From the NCBI RefSeq assembly GCF_964355755.1, contig NC_092674.1, forward strand, positions 22,468,001 through 22,532,000: DNA of 64,000 nucleotides, written 5' to 3'. This stretch comes from Antedon mediterranea (lineage: Eukaryota; Echinodermata; Crinoidea; Comatulida; Antedonidae). The notes below the pieces were generated by a model. The model was given only the letters and a program-made list of their open reading frames with translations. It ran no database searches and was not told the origin of the DNA. Below are positions 13,001 to 28,000 of this stretch, in pieces (positions within the stretch are counted from its first letter, which is position 1; the number at the start of each line of letters is the position of its first letter). Position numbers and translations under genes: made by a program.

Positions 13001-16000
13001 ACTGAGGTAACACCCTACTCATCTCGAATGATGAACAGGGTTATTTAAAGTGCACACAAACTGTGTACACTGGACATACGGTTTATAGTCCTTAACCCAT
13101 TCTTCAGGTACAGTAAACAGCGACCATGCCTTAACCTCTTGGTTAACTTGATTCCTAATACTATAATAGATTTGAAACTGACAAATAGTAAAATAGTCTC
13201 CTTCTGTTCAGTATAATTATGTTATAATTAACAATAATTCAAATGTTGGTAGTCCATGATAAGAACCTGCATAAATACCATTGTATGTTTAACTTACCAA
13301 AAATTCACCAGTGAGACCAATCTCTACATCCTCATTAGGGCTAACAGGTGGGATGAAATCTAATCCATCTATCCTTAGAAGTTTACCTTGGCCAAAAAAG
13401 ATTTCCTTAAATAAAAATGAAAAAAAAAACACATTTATATATATGTTTAAATAAAATACTGTTTGTTATAAAACTCTCATTGATTTGCTAATACCTATAC
13501 AATTCTGGGTAATATGGAAAAAGATGAGTCTTGCCCATCAGATTCTTGAAAATTAACAAATAGATGATGTGTTCTGTCTCTTTACAAACCCATGTTCTAT
13601 TTTTACCATTTGCTCTTGGATGCTCAACCAATTTCATGTTCGCCTTGTTGTGTTCATGACAATAAAGATTTATCTAATCTTATCTTATCTTATGCACTGC
13701 TATCGATACTAACCAGATGTCCCAACTTGGAAAAATGAAATATCAAAGACTCTAAAAAAACATGGCCAAACCATAGAGGGCACAATAACTGTTTATACAT
13801 CCAGCCATAGAGGGCATTTACAGTGGTATCTAGTCAACATATAAAATAGGTGGTTTGAAAGCATGTCAATGTTTTGTACCACCCTTGTAAAATACTTTTT
13901 AAATAAAATAAATAAATAACTAAAGAGTTAACAGTGTTGATTACCATTTCATAGACATGTATGTAAATTTCCTTAGTATATGCAACTGCGGGGTTTGTCC
14001 TTAATTTTTCATTGTTCTGTACTACGACAAACGCATTTTGAGAATTGTTGGCATTTTTAGACAAATAAAAGTAACCTTCCCCCTGGTAGTCATACGTGAA
14101 ACCATCAAAGGTGGAATAATGAGGATCTCCATAGGCAGTGCAGTAGCGCGTTTCTGAAAATAAGAAATACAGTACATTTATTTGAGTATGTTTACTACAA
14201 AGAGCTAAAAGAAAAATAACACTTTCACACTCAATTAACACATTATACCAGGTAATGAAAATAAAAAACAAACTTAAAAAAATAACATTATGATTCTATA
14301 TTTTGAACATTCTTAATTGTTCTAAAGACGAACAAATAAATTTCAAAATATAGAATAATAACTTAGTTCACTAAATATTCATTATTATTTGGCAATCGGA
14401 TAACATCAGGACCAAAGTCAAAGTTTGATTGAACAATAGGCAGTACATACTCTAAGTGACATTGTTTATTCAGATTAACAATAATGGTTCTTAACTCCTT
14501 TTTTTTCAACAATGCATTTTGGTAGAGGTGTCAGCATGTGTATCAACTTATCTTGCAACACACAAGTTTAAATTTATATACACACAACATATCGTTATTT
14601 GTTGATTTTAATGAATATTAACTACTTTATAATTTCTTAATCTCATCCCTCGTTGCCTGGAGCTTTATATCATTTTGAAAGCTCCTTTTTACTTCTATGA
14701 TCTGCTAAATTAAGCAGACTATGATTAAATGAAATGTTGTCATTATAAATTACCAATACACCACAGTGCAGCATATTTAGAAGAAAGGCAAAAAGATATG
14801 TAAAGCTCTGTCTACACTATCAAACTAGTTTGACAAAAAAAGTGTGATGTGCCCAAATATGGTAGTGGTATGACATCATTATGTCTATATATGGTGCATC
14901 ACATTTTTTGTCACATCAAGTTTGATACTGTAGAACAAAGAACAAGGAAATTGAAAGGAGACAGAGGAAGTACACAACAGACAAGAATATAAAAGAAACA
15001 TACCATCCAGATGATTTTAATGAAGACAACTGATTTGTACTTAATACAAATACATACAATACTAACCAATCTCACAATAGTCTCCCGAAAATCCTCCGGG
15101 ACACTGGCAAATAAAGGATGGGTTATCATGATCTTCATTTGTGACGCAATTACCCATATTACATGGATTAGGAAAACATGGATCCACTAAAATAAACATA
15201 AACATAAAAAATACTATTTATTTAACTTAGATTATTTATAAATATTTATGTAATACATTTTTTTTGTGTTGAACTGGAACTTGATGCAAGACATGAAAAA
15301 AAATGCGTGATAAAAAGCAGAGCAAATTAGATATAACAAAAATGACTCAAGTTAGACTTTTTTTATTACATTTTATTTGCACATTACAGCAGACTGTTTC
15401 ATAAAGATGATAAAATTCACTCTTTATTCATCAGGTGCTAGGCTTGAATTATAATATTACTCAATTTGAGAGGCTTTTACATTATTAAATTTAGAAAGCT
15501 AGAAATGATGATCATGAATCAAATACATTAAATCATAACACAATACCTGTACAGATGTAGCCATCTCCAAAAAAGCCATCATTACAAACACAGCCATTCT
15601 CTCCATAACAAGTTGAATTTTGATGGCATGATTGCACGGTACAATTCAAATAACCATCAGGTTCACAGGTACATTTTTCTTCACAATTTGAAATACTAAT
15701 TTCGGAGAACAACTACAAACAAAAAAGGATTATAGTGTATAATTTGTTGTACTACAAGCACATCAATATTTATGTAGGCAACTTCACCAAGTTCCCCATT
15801 AAAAAAAATATCTCCATAGTACTGTACAATATTTATAATGTATATTAGAGAATACACTACGAATATCTTCCCTACCTCCACCCACAGTCAGGTTTACAAA
15901 TCCAAATTTATAAAAATAAAATTGTCACATGGGTCAGCCATGATTGTTTTTATTCAGAAAAAATACTAGAAAATTCCAAATTTCCCTTAAAAATTTAAAA

Positions 16001-19000
16001 AATATTAGCAGTTTGGCACAATTATATGTATCGAGTTGTAGCTCAGCTGCAAGTGGAGTTTTAGCTTGATGGTAATAATGCTCAACTACCAATCCTCAGA
16101 GAGTTTGGCTCAAATCCTGTTAGCATTTATGGCTACATGTACTTCCAAAAACTTTGTTCACATATACTTGTGTTTATGTTTGCTACAACAACAAAAAAGG
16201 TATCTATTGTGAATACATACCTCTATATATTGATCATCATATGAGCAACCACACTCACTTTCAGGAACACATTTATCACCACTGAGAAAGTAACCATCAT
16301 CACATTCACATTTTTCAAAACATTTTAAGCATTCATCAGGGTTTCTGTTGGAACATGTTGCTGAACAATTTGCACAACTAGAGTAATGAGAGCCATCTGG
16401 ACATTCAAGAGCTGTTAAAATAAATAATGAACATTTTTAATAAGTGGAATAATATTAATAATTTTTTTTTTTCATGGGCATCAAAATGTTGTCAATTCAT
16501 TGCTTTGTTCAATAGTTTAGAATAAACCTAAATAATCACTAATTTAATTTTAACTACTGTTCAGTACAGTAGCTTTTCATCAGGGTGTTTAGTTTAAAGT
16601 GGTCAGATGTTTGCCCTACTCTGACGTAATTTGTACTTTGTATACTAAGTACATTGAGAATACTTGTACTTTCTCAGTATTTAAGTATTCTAAATGTAAT
16701 TTTGTCAGAGTAGGGCAAAATCATCTGACCTAGTAATTTAATTGTTAATTGTTTACTTAAAAATTACATAAAATAATCAAATATCGAATTATTTGAACTG
16801 CATGAAAGTAATAACATGAGATATTAATTAGCATGTATTTGATAACATTTTAAATATAATCTTTTACAGTCTGTACTTACGACAAAAGTCTTCTGTTCTC
16901 CAGCTATAAATTTTAATGCCGATTGAGGTACATACATCAGTATACAAATCCAATGTTCTGCAGAACACTTGATCATCAGGGAAAGCACATTCGTCGTATA
17001 GACAACCAAGATAGAAGTAATATGGATTTACAATTTCAAGGCAATCTCGAAATGGTTCTAGAAAATATCAAATACAGGTAGTCACTCTAAGTACAATAAA
17101 AAAAACTGTCCTAAATGGCCAAATCAACCAATGGAAAGTTTGCTTAATGTGAATGAGCAATCAAAACTGATAAGGAAGAACTTTAAGCAACCTATTTTGT
17201 GACAAACAATACTTCCTTTGTTAAACTTGATAAAATGGATGGAAAATAACAAATAATGAGTACAACAAAAGGACAAAGATAGCATAGAAAAATGAGATAG
17301 TTAATAGAGAGTAAATAATTAGCAGAAGAGAAAGAACTTTGTAACAGGCTAACTTGATGTATTGTCCCTTTAAACAAAAAAAAAAATTAATAAAATCAGA
17401 TTTTGAGTATACCATTTTGCAGTTTTAATAAAGCAATTCACTTCTGTAGCAAAAAAAAAAAACCAAACAAAAGATGATTTTAATTATAAAAAGACAAAAT
17501 GAAAATGAGCTTCCGGTTGACATGATTACATTAGAATAATTTTTTCACAACAATATATCTTTAAATGATAATGAATTGTAATGCTCGTAGTAATTGTTTT
17601 TTGTTTTTTGGCATGTTTTAGTAATTATACAATTTCAAAAATGTATAACTGTAACTATAGAAAAAAACTGGGTTTGGCTTACTCACATTAACTAATTGCA
17701 TGAATTTTACCTTTGTGTTTTTTTAAATGTTGTATATTTTATAATCAACCTGTCATTGATGCTTTGTTGATTGTGAATAAAGAATTATACAAATTTGAGT
17801 TTAGGGTTGAATGTCTGTCCCAAATGTTGGCTTTGATATCATTTTGTAGAAAGAGGAAATACAGAAAAATATATAAAATCTAATAGAAATGTAATGGTAG
17901 TTCACAAACATACCAGTAAAAAGAATGTCACAATAATTGAAGTCTTCCTCCTCGTCGTTCATTTCATTGTTGCATGGATACATTTCGGGAACAGCAGGAA
18001 ACAAGCACTCTGAATATGCCCAACTGTTACCAAATGCAATAACATCTCCAACCTGTCCATAAAAAAAGAATTTATTTCAAAAACATACTTAAATAACCAC
18101 TTTATATTTGAGAACGTGTTCAAAGGAAATTTGCAGATTGAGATATGAGTAGATATAATAACATAGATATATAACACTGCAGATTAGAAGTTTACAAAAA
18201 CAATGGTGTTGATTTTCCGGGAATATAGTAGAGTTTCAGAACTGAGAATTGACGATTATTGGTTTAGTATTATATACCACTCAAATTGAAAAATCAACTT
18301 TAAAACAACAAATAATGGACTGGGGTGAGAATTTGTGCTTACTTTTCCTTTTAGCCTGACAATAAATTTAGGGTATAAAATTTAATTTGTGTATAGCAAA
18401 TTCTTTATGCATTATATATGCAGTATAAATAGTCCTTGCTACTAATGTTTGATTTTCATTAAAAAAAAATTAATTATACATACAGTCTCATTCGTTACAA
18501 TATCATTGTTAACATCATTATCAAAGTATCCACAAAGTCCAGCAGTTTGATTAATATAGGATTCTGGTACATGTATGACTACATTAGAAATACCGTCATA
18601 AAGAATTTCAAGTCCATCATTCATCAAAAAAACCTGTAAACAACATGTAAAAGATAAGAAAACATATTAGTGAAGAAATCCATCTTTAGCCGCTATATCT
18701 TTATCACACAGGTCTTAAATAGTACAAAATTCACCACCTCAGCAAGGAATATTTAAATGCTGTCCACACATGGACTTTCTTAACTCAAGTACCAAAGTCA
18801 TTGTGAAGTTCTCAAAAAGTATGATGTACCCAAATATGGTAGTGATATGTCCAAACATTGTAGAGCTATGACATCATCATGTCCATATATGGGCACCTCA
18901 CATTTTGTTGTCACATAAGTTTGATAGTGTAGAGCTTGAGACCAACAAATACAATTTCAAGGATGTACATTAAAGTACATTATTTCAAAAACATATCCGA

Positions 19001-22000
19001 TAGTATAGAAATAATTTTATGAGTTTTATGGTGAGTTGAAAGATTGACTGTAGGAGTTAAAAATAGAGCAGTCAAACTTTCTTCGAATGAAATATTCTCT
19101 CCATTCTCCTGTACTTTTATTCAACTTATCCATCGCAATACATTGATAAAGGATTGGCTGGAAAAGGCAGTATTTAACTTTGGAGGAGCAGAACAGTTAT
19201 AAAAAAACGCACATAGAGGTTGACATTCAAACAAACTTGCGTGGCAATGTTTAAAAAAAGGATTTCTGAGATCATAATTATTAAAATACTTACAACATAA
19301 TCTCCATTGTCATTTATAGAATATGATTCTTCCCAAACTGGTGGGGTTACTTCATATTGATTTACCAACACTTGCCTTCCTTTATGTAATTCAATTACCT
19401 CAAAATACAAACATGTTTTAAAGGTATAAAAATCAGGAACACAAATACAAATTAAACTAAAACTTAAACCTTGGTCTACCATCAGAACAATGGTGAAGGA
19501 GGGTCTGTTCTGATTTTGTGGCTATGGTTTGCAGTGCCATTGCCTTAAACTTTCAGCAACTCGACTCTAGACTGCCAATAACTCTCTAACTCTAGTCACA
19601 ATTTCTGTGTAAAAAAATTCATAGCAAACTTCAATCACTATAGTTTTAATTTGTTACAAACAAAATTTAAAAATTAAAAAAACATCAAATTACCAAGTCT
19701 TCAAAGTTAATTGCGAGTGACTCCAATGAAGAAACACTTGGGTTGTACCCACTTTTTTCATTTCTTTGAACGATGACTATGTTTTCAGTGGCAAATAGCA
19801 CATATTCACAGCCTCCCATAAAATCATAGTAAGCCCCATCAAATGTTATGTAATGTGCATTAAAAATGAAACAGGTTGCTAGCTCTGAAATATTAAGAAG
19901 ACAATATCGAATCACATAAAACACTTTTCAATATTGTATGAATAAAATTCATAAATGATAACTAAATGTCTAGGACCTATCAAAAAGTTGAGAATTGTTT
20001 ATTAAGTGCATTGAATTCCTAACTCTTGATAAGCACAGTATACTCAAACAGTATTTCAATCATTTATCTTGCACTACTGTAATGGTGATATGTAAAAGAA
20101 ACATTCTGACTATGTATACATTATTATAGTCTAGGTTCCAGACCGAGTTTTGTCTTAATATTAGTAAAAAGATAAATATTTTGGCACATATGGCGTTTCA
20201 TACGTATACTACTTGATTTTGGATACTCAGTCTGGGGAAACACGTACAAGTCACGTGGTTTGACACCAAGAATTCTTGGTGCATACGATTATCCAGTTGA
20301 CTAGTTTCAGCTGCATGCGATTGGCTACTCACTCGTACTCCATTTTAATATTCATATTTCAGAATTTCAAAGACTCAACAACTAAGATGATGCGCATGCG
20401 CTATGTTATGTTTAGACAATGTATACTTGGGTACATTTATGAAGTTTCTGAAGGCTGGAAAATATTTTATATCTCTAGTAGTCTGGTAAACATTTGATGG
20501 GATTTTTCCCAAGAACATGAAAACTCGTCTTGATATGATAGGCTAGCAAATCCGCAAATCAAACATTGAATGGATCATTTATTACGCGGAGATAATTTTG
20601 ATTTAATTCCCACCCAGACCCTGTCCTGCTGTGTGGTGGTGTGTAGACCTGTTGTGTGCTGGTGGTGGTAGGCCTACTTTATTGGCGTTTTATTTGGCAG
20701 GTCATACGTGCGAATTGAGTAGGACCTACGAAAGAGGCCTAGGCCAAGGATTAAACAATTAATAAACAAAACAACTTGGCATTACGATTTTATATTTCAA
20801 CAGTCTCGATCGTACTGCACGTACTCGATCTTTTTCATTTTGAAACAAAATGATCATTGGTTGATTCGAAATCCATATTTACATACCGCCCGCCCCATAT
20901 AGCCAAATACGGTATGAAAACCTACGTCATTCTTATCGGATGTTTGCGGTCTGCAAATCGATTTCTATACGTGTTTCACAAGTCTGTATTTTCAGACAAA
21001 AATTGCGGTCGAAATAAAAACAAATAGATAAAAATAAAAAGATAATACAGACTTGGGGCAAGTCTAGGTACAGCCTACAGTATCAAACTTTATGTGTCAA
21101 AAAAGTTTGATGTGCCTATATATGGTAGTGCTATGCTTAAATATGGTAGTGATATGACATCATCATGTCCATATATGGGCACATCACATTTTTTTGACAC
21201 ATAAAGTTTGATAGTGTAGACAGAGCTTAACATTATTTTTGTAAGGCTCTACTATTAGGGTCTAGTTTGAACATATTTTCTGCATTTTACATGCCTGAAT
21301 ACCCAGTAATTACTATTTACTATTTGTTTTAATGCCTTGTAAAAAATGATAGCGCTTTCTATTTTAGTCATGTCTATAGTCTCCTGATGTTTAAATTTTC
21401 CAAGTTGGAACTTAGTGCTGAGAGAGGGAGCTTAACCTGGGTGTAAGTAAAAATGATTTAATCTTACCTATTTCACAGTGACTTCCTGTCAATGCTTGGT
21501 AACATGAACATGTGTAGTTAGATCCTTCAGATGTACATAATCCTCTGTTTTCACATGGGTTATAAAAACATGGGTCATCTAAATAAAAGAAAAACATTTG
21601 AAATCGATCAATATAAACTGTCAATATATCTTTTTAGGAAAATAAAAAAGATGATTGATTTTTTTTTAGTAATATGTATTATAGTACACAGTCTGCAATT
21701 CAACTAATATGTCTTTAGCTCTATTTACTGGTCTTATTGCATGCTCAGTTTTTTTAATTATTTTTTTTTAAAGAAATTTGTGCAATGAAAGTTTGTTGCA
21801 CATAAAATTGTAGTATTCTTTTTGAAAGGCTTATTATTTATATCTTGCCTGTATTAACTTACTTATACACTCTTTCTCAAAATCGACAGTTCCCTCAGGA
21901 CAGTAACAGCCAAGTACACCATCCTGTATTTGGCAGGTATAGGTTAAAGCACAGGCGATTCCTATACATGAAACCTCGCTACTTGTCTCATTACAATAAC

Positions 22001-25000
22001 ACGCCTCACTACAATTACTGTTGCTAATAAATGCATCATACAGCTAAGAAAAAACATAAATAATAAGAGTGCATATAGAGAAAGTGTCTCAACAACAAAA
22101 TTCTTAATTATACATATAATAGCAATAATAAACTGTAGGCCTACGCCCTCACATCTCCACGCACCATGCACCTGTACCATGCACATAAACGATTTGAATA
22201 TGAAACAACTAGTTACCATTATTTCACTACAACATGTTCAACTTGCATAGCCAGTGTTATTAATGTTAAAGTAAAGAATACAAATAGATATAGTGTACCT
22301 CTACATAATAATCGCCATATCGGCAACCACATTCCTCCTCAGGAACACAACTTAACCCACTTAATACATAACCTTCATCACATTCACATGTCTCAAGACA
22401 TGGTCGGTTACAATCAGTATCCAGATATCCACATGTTTCTGGGTGCGCTGATCCACATAAAGTGTATTCAGCATTTTCACCACAATCCCAATCTAAAATT
22501 AATCAAAACAAATACACAAGAAACTTTATTTATCTTCATCAAAATACCAAGAAATGTTGGTGGACAGCAATTACAATTAAAAAGATACATAAATAGGACT
22601 ACAATACATAAACTGACTGAATACCAGACCTATTAAAGTTATAACAATGGATGTGCCAGGTTGTTTATAATTGTATGTATTTTCAGTCAGTAATTTATAA
22701 CAAAATAATTATTTTATTATGTAATGTTTAATTATCTTGTTGCATTGAAACAAAGAAATGAAAGTGCACATTTTCATAGATGAGACAGTGGTGTAATATG
22801 CTGAGCAATTTGTTTTGACCTATAACATTTTTCTTATTTATAATATGTTAAAGTTCCTAAATTACATAGTAGCCTATGTATTGTTACACTTAAAATCTGT
22901 CTGGTAGAGAAGAACTTTTATTTTGCTTTCAACTTTCAGTTAATTTAGTGAATTTAGTATTATTGTCTTGTTTGCAAGTAATGTTAAACAAGAATAGATT
23001 CCAAGTCAGCAATACTATAAAGATGATATACATCAAAAATGAAAAAAAAGGTGCAGCTGATTACTTAAATACAATTTAGTATTTTGAATTTTATTTTTAA
23101 TATTCATTTCATATTTATTGTCATTAAACAAAAATAAAACTTTTTTTTGCACTATTGTTCATATGATCTACAGGCAGAGTAAAGAAGCTTTCTAAAATTC
23201 TTTAAAAGTATTGTACTTGTAGAATGTAGAATGTAGAAACACAAGAAGACAAAATAATAATTAATAATATACCAATGATTGAAAATGATAATGTATGTAT
23301 GTTTGTGTGAAATAGGTACCGACTGTAAGCTTAGAAACTATAATTATTAAATAAATTAATGAACAGTAGTTGAATTGAACATGATAATCAAATACTACAC
23401 TAATAATCTTCATTATGAAATTGTTTTTATTTATTTAATTTACATTATTATTTACTTGTTATTATTTTGTATATGTTTTAATTGTATATGAGCATCTATA
23501 TGATATGAGGAGTAGCTGACCATGACTTTTTTTTTTATTACATATTTAATGAGGGTGATCCATCCAGCTAATGATGACCATTAGGGACCCTCAGAGGTTT
23601 ACAAGACAAAGTCTTATTACAAGTCTTTGGGAGTGGAGTTGTAATTTTGTCCTTAGAAAAAATCCTGACATGTGATGGGACTTGAACCCAGGACCCTTGG
23701 AGTGGTAGCCAAGCATCATAACCACCAAGCCACAACTCCACTTCAGTACAGTGATGTACACCATTTTGCTTAAGCTGCCCCTACTCAGCATTATTTCATC
23801 TCCTGTTCAAATATTGTATGTTAATGTATTGATTTTATACTGGTCAAATAAATAAATAAAACGAAAATAATTCAATAAATGAAAGCAATTAAACAATGAA
23901 TTATACATACAGCAAAAGTCTTCAGATCTCCATTCATCAATGTTGACACCTGTTGCTTGGCAATGATACACATATAGTGCTATTGAATTACATATTTCTT
24001 CTTGAATTGACTTTGAACATGGTAGAGAGACGCAGCCAATATAATAAGGTGTTGGATCGATAACAAAAATACATTCTGAAAAAGGTCCTATAATGCAAAA
24101 AAAAATTAAAAGGTTGTTGTTTAGTAAACTTGCTACCTTATTCTATAGCATTAAAAGTAACAATATAAGGTTTATGCTATAATGTAAAGCGTACAGTAAA
24201 TCCATGGTGTAAAAGGTCAAAGTGTTCGGACACAACGATCAACATTCTTGCATTTAAAATACACAGATATTACAATCCTGTCATTAATTAATTAAAGATT
24301 AAGTAATTAATTGTGTATGATTACTCAATAAAAGCAGCTTGCTAAATAAATAAACTTAGCAGGTTTAAAGAGTAAAGAAGTAACTGCAGTAGAGAATTCT
24401 GACATGTCACCTGCCTTATGTCATTATTAATTAAATTATGGCTGTTGGTTTATAAACCAAACTCAATAGGGTTGGGGCATAAAAAAAATTTCAAAATAAG
24501 ATTACCATAAAAGTCAAACAATACATTGCACTGTTCTTGATACATTTCTGTAGCAGATTCATTTTGACAAGGGTCGAAATTCGGAAATCGAAGTTCACAA
24601 TCTGATTCAACCAGCCACTCGGTTCTATAATACTCATTAATGTAATCCTTGAAAGAAAAAAGGTTATCGATATTTTAAAACTAAACAGTAAAATATGTCG
24701 TAACATTTCCATCATCAAAGCTGCCATGTCAATATATAAAAAAAGAAATACACATAGGGTAGTATATATTACATAGTTTAATAAAATTAGACTTACTGTA
24801 TAAATTACATAACAGAAATATACATCTCTTAATTAAAAACAGGTTTTAAGTATATTTTATTATTGGATACACAAGCAGTATCACGTCAAGCGACATTAAA
24901 CATCACGCAGTATTTTCTGACAGCAATCAATAGGGAGGTTTCGCAACCTTACGAATACGATAACGAAAACGGATACGTATGCGTGACGTATCCGTTTTCG

Positions 25001-28000
25001 TTATCGTATTCGTAAGATTGCGAAACCTCTCTTTTATCTACCGGGAACACTATAGAAAGAGATTTTTTAGAGGGTTAGATTGAAGTACTTGGTAAACATA
25101 TATCAGAAAGCTATATTCGGAGAGAGAGGGCTCACTACTTGATATTTTGATCCATGTCAAAAGAATACAGCATGAAAGATACAGTAAGTCAGATTTTTAA
25201 TATAAGCTTGTGACGTAACCAATATATCATTTTCCTGAAAACGAATAGGCATTCTGCAAGTATATACCTATTACAGTGATGTATTTAAAGATGTATTGTC
25301 CCTTGAAACACAAAAAAATGAAGGTCAAAATATTCTAAATTTAAAGTGGCCATATCAAAGTAATATTAAAGTTATTCACTTTAAGTCGAAAATTTAAGCC
25401 AAAACAACAAGTTTACGTAATTAACAGGTAAATTAGTTTGATTACATTTCATCTGGAAAATCGTCACGAGCGAAAGTAAACAAAGATTTCAAACCATGAG
25501 TACGCATTATGCATATGCTAAATTAGGATTGTTTACAACTCGTCACGGTTAAGAAGGTATTTTCACACAGATCATGAGGAAGTTTTATGATTATGCATAC
25601 AGAGTAGCCAAACAAGTGCGTTGCATTATGGGATATGTTTTGATTGAAAACTTTGACTGGAAGTCAAAGTTATTTTTTTAACAAAAAAACGTCTGTATTT
25701 CAGTTAAAAAATTGTTTTTTTTCGAAAAATTTTTGGTGATAGTTAATAACTATTATGATACTTCAAAAGACCCACCTTTTTTCGAAATCTTTTATTTTTT
25801 ATTTTTTTGGAATTAGTCAAAGGGACAATACATCTTTAAATAAAGTAATGCTATACATTTTCAATACAAAATTTTGGTAGCAGTTGGATGGTTAATTATA
25901 TAGTTTATTAAACAAACTTACAACTAATAATAATAATTCACAACAAAGAGTAATATATCTTTATTTTCAGTGCTAGTAAGGCAATGTTCTTTTACAACGC
26001 CACTTAGTCTGTAAAATACAGACACTATTAATATAAATATAGTTTATTGCTTATTTATTGTACGTGTTTGTCATATTAGTAAGTTTCGATTGGCTGGTTT
26101 AGAAGACTACCCACACACAATACAAAATATACTTTGAATGTCAATGAAATATGGCATGCGTTTACGATTAATATATCAGTTAATTTTAAAGGATACAAAA
26201 CGATACCTGTTAGGTTACACAAAATAAACATTTTTGCATTGCTTTGAGGTAAGGATGTAAAGTTCAACACTATCAAACATAATATGACAACAAATGTGAT
26301 GTTCCCATGGACATGACATCATATCACTACCATATTTGTGCAAATCACACATTTTTTGTCAAACTAGTTTGATAGTGTAGACAGAGCTTAACCGCACAGC
26401 AAGTAATTTTACCAACTTAACAAGCAATGTATTATCTGACTTGTTGCTTTGTCATTGATCAAGTGGCTTGCTTGGCACTTATGTCCTTGCATTGCTTCAT
26501 AGTTTTAACCCAACTTTATGAATATATTATTTTTATGTATACTTTATTATCACATGATCTGGGTGCTACAAATATGGTATTTAGACTTACTCTGTAGTCA
26601 GGAGGATAGTCTGTAGTGGTGTAATTGTCAGGATAGTCTGTAGTGGTGAAATTGTCAGGAGTTTCTGTAGAATTGAAAGATGGTTTATCGGGACTACGAC
26701 ATAATCCTTCACTTAAAATGTAAGCAGGCAGTCTTATCTCCACAACCATGTCACCATCCCATCTCACTTCAAGACCAAAAGATGTCACAAGAAGTAAGGT
26801 GGCACCACTAAGTGTGATTGTCACATCTTCACTACTGTAAGGTGGTGATACTGCTATGTAGTTAATTTCCATGTACTTATCTTCTTTCATTAGTACTTTC
26901 TAAATATAGAAAAAAAGAAAAATAAATAATATGTGCATTAAAAACTTTGTAATGTATTTGATCAGTATTTAAGTCAACATTTAAAAACTCTCTACAAACA
27001 AAATGTAGAACAATAGAATCAATAAATACAAATTTCAATTTATTTTATTTTATTTATTTATTTATTCATTGGTGCATTCATTTTGTATTATGTTTATTGA
27101 AAATGTCTCTTATTGTTGTTCTTTTATTGCCTGATGTAAGTTATGCATATCTCTTTGTTATTACTAACAAGCTCATAAAAGAATGAATGTATGTATATTA
27201 TATTGTTTGTACAATAGCAATAAAATATATATTTCAATTCAATTCAATAAAACTGATGGGGTATATTTTTTTCTAAAATCATTTTATAATTCACATAGTG
27301 CATCTTTATAATATATTACAAACAAATTCTACCTTTTAATACAACATCTAACTTTTCACCACTATTGTTAAGATGACAAAAATAATCTACAGTACAATTA
27401 CTGGATGCATTATACAGGAAAAAATGCCATGTGTACAAGGATAAAAATGTTAATATATGAGATTGCCATTTAATTGGACTTTTTACAATTAAACAATTTG
27501 GACAATTATCCCATCTGAATCCAAGAAAAAAATGTGTTGGTAGGAATACCTTTTTTTTTTTATTTTTACACATTTTCTCCATTTTTCTCTATTTAAATTA
27601 AGCTATTAAGGAAATAAGAATTCACTGTAGTATTGCCATGTCAGGTATTTATGTTGGTTGTTAAGAGAATATGGGTAAAGAAACCCATTAGTAACAAGTG
27701 ACTGAGCTAAGTAATGCTGTTCAGCAACGTCATTCTGTGAGATTTTCAGACCAAGTTTGAATCTAGTATTCACTGATTCTAATTTTAATTATACACAGCT
27801 GAATCTATTGGAACAATTCATGTGAGTCACTGCATCAACTGACTGACCACTATAGCATGTATTTTTCTCATATTTAAGTAAGTATACAACCTTTAATACT
27901 AATATATAATTATTATTACCAACTACAATAATTTTGTAATATAGACAAAAAAAATAGCATTTGATCATATTTACTGTTTCCTGTCTGAAATGTTACTGAT

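Noticed and set aside
22166-22636. 156-codon plus-strand frame
   Set aside because: Antisense to the module 2 TIL exon; its His-rich composition is the shadow of the Cys/Asp/Glu-rich coding strand.
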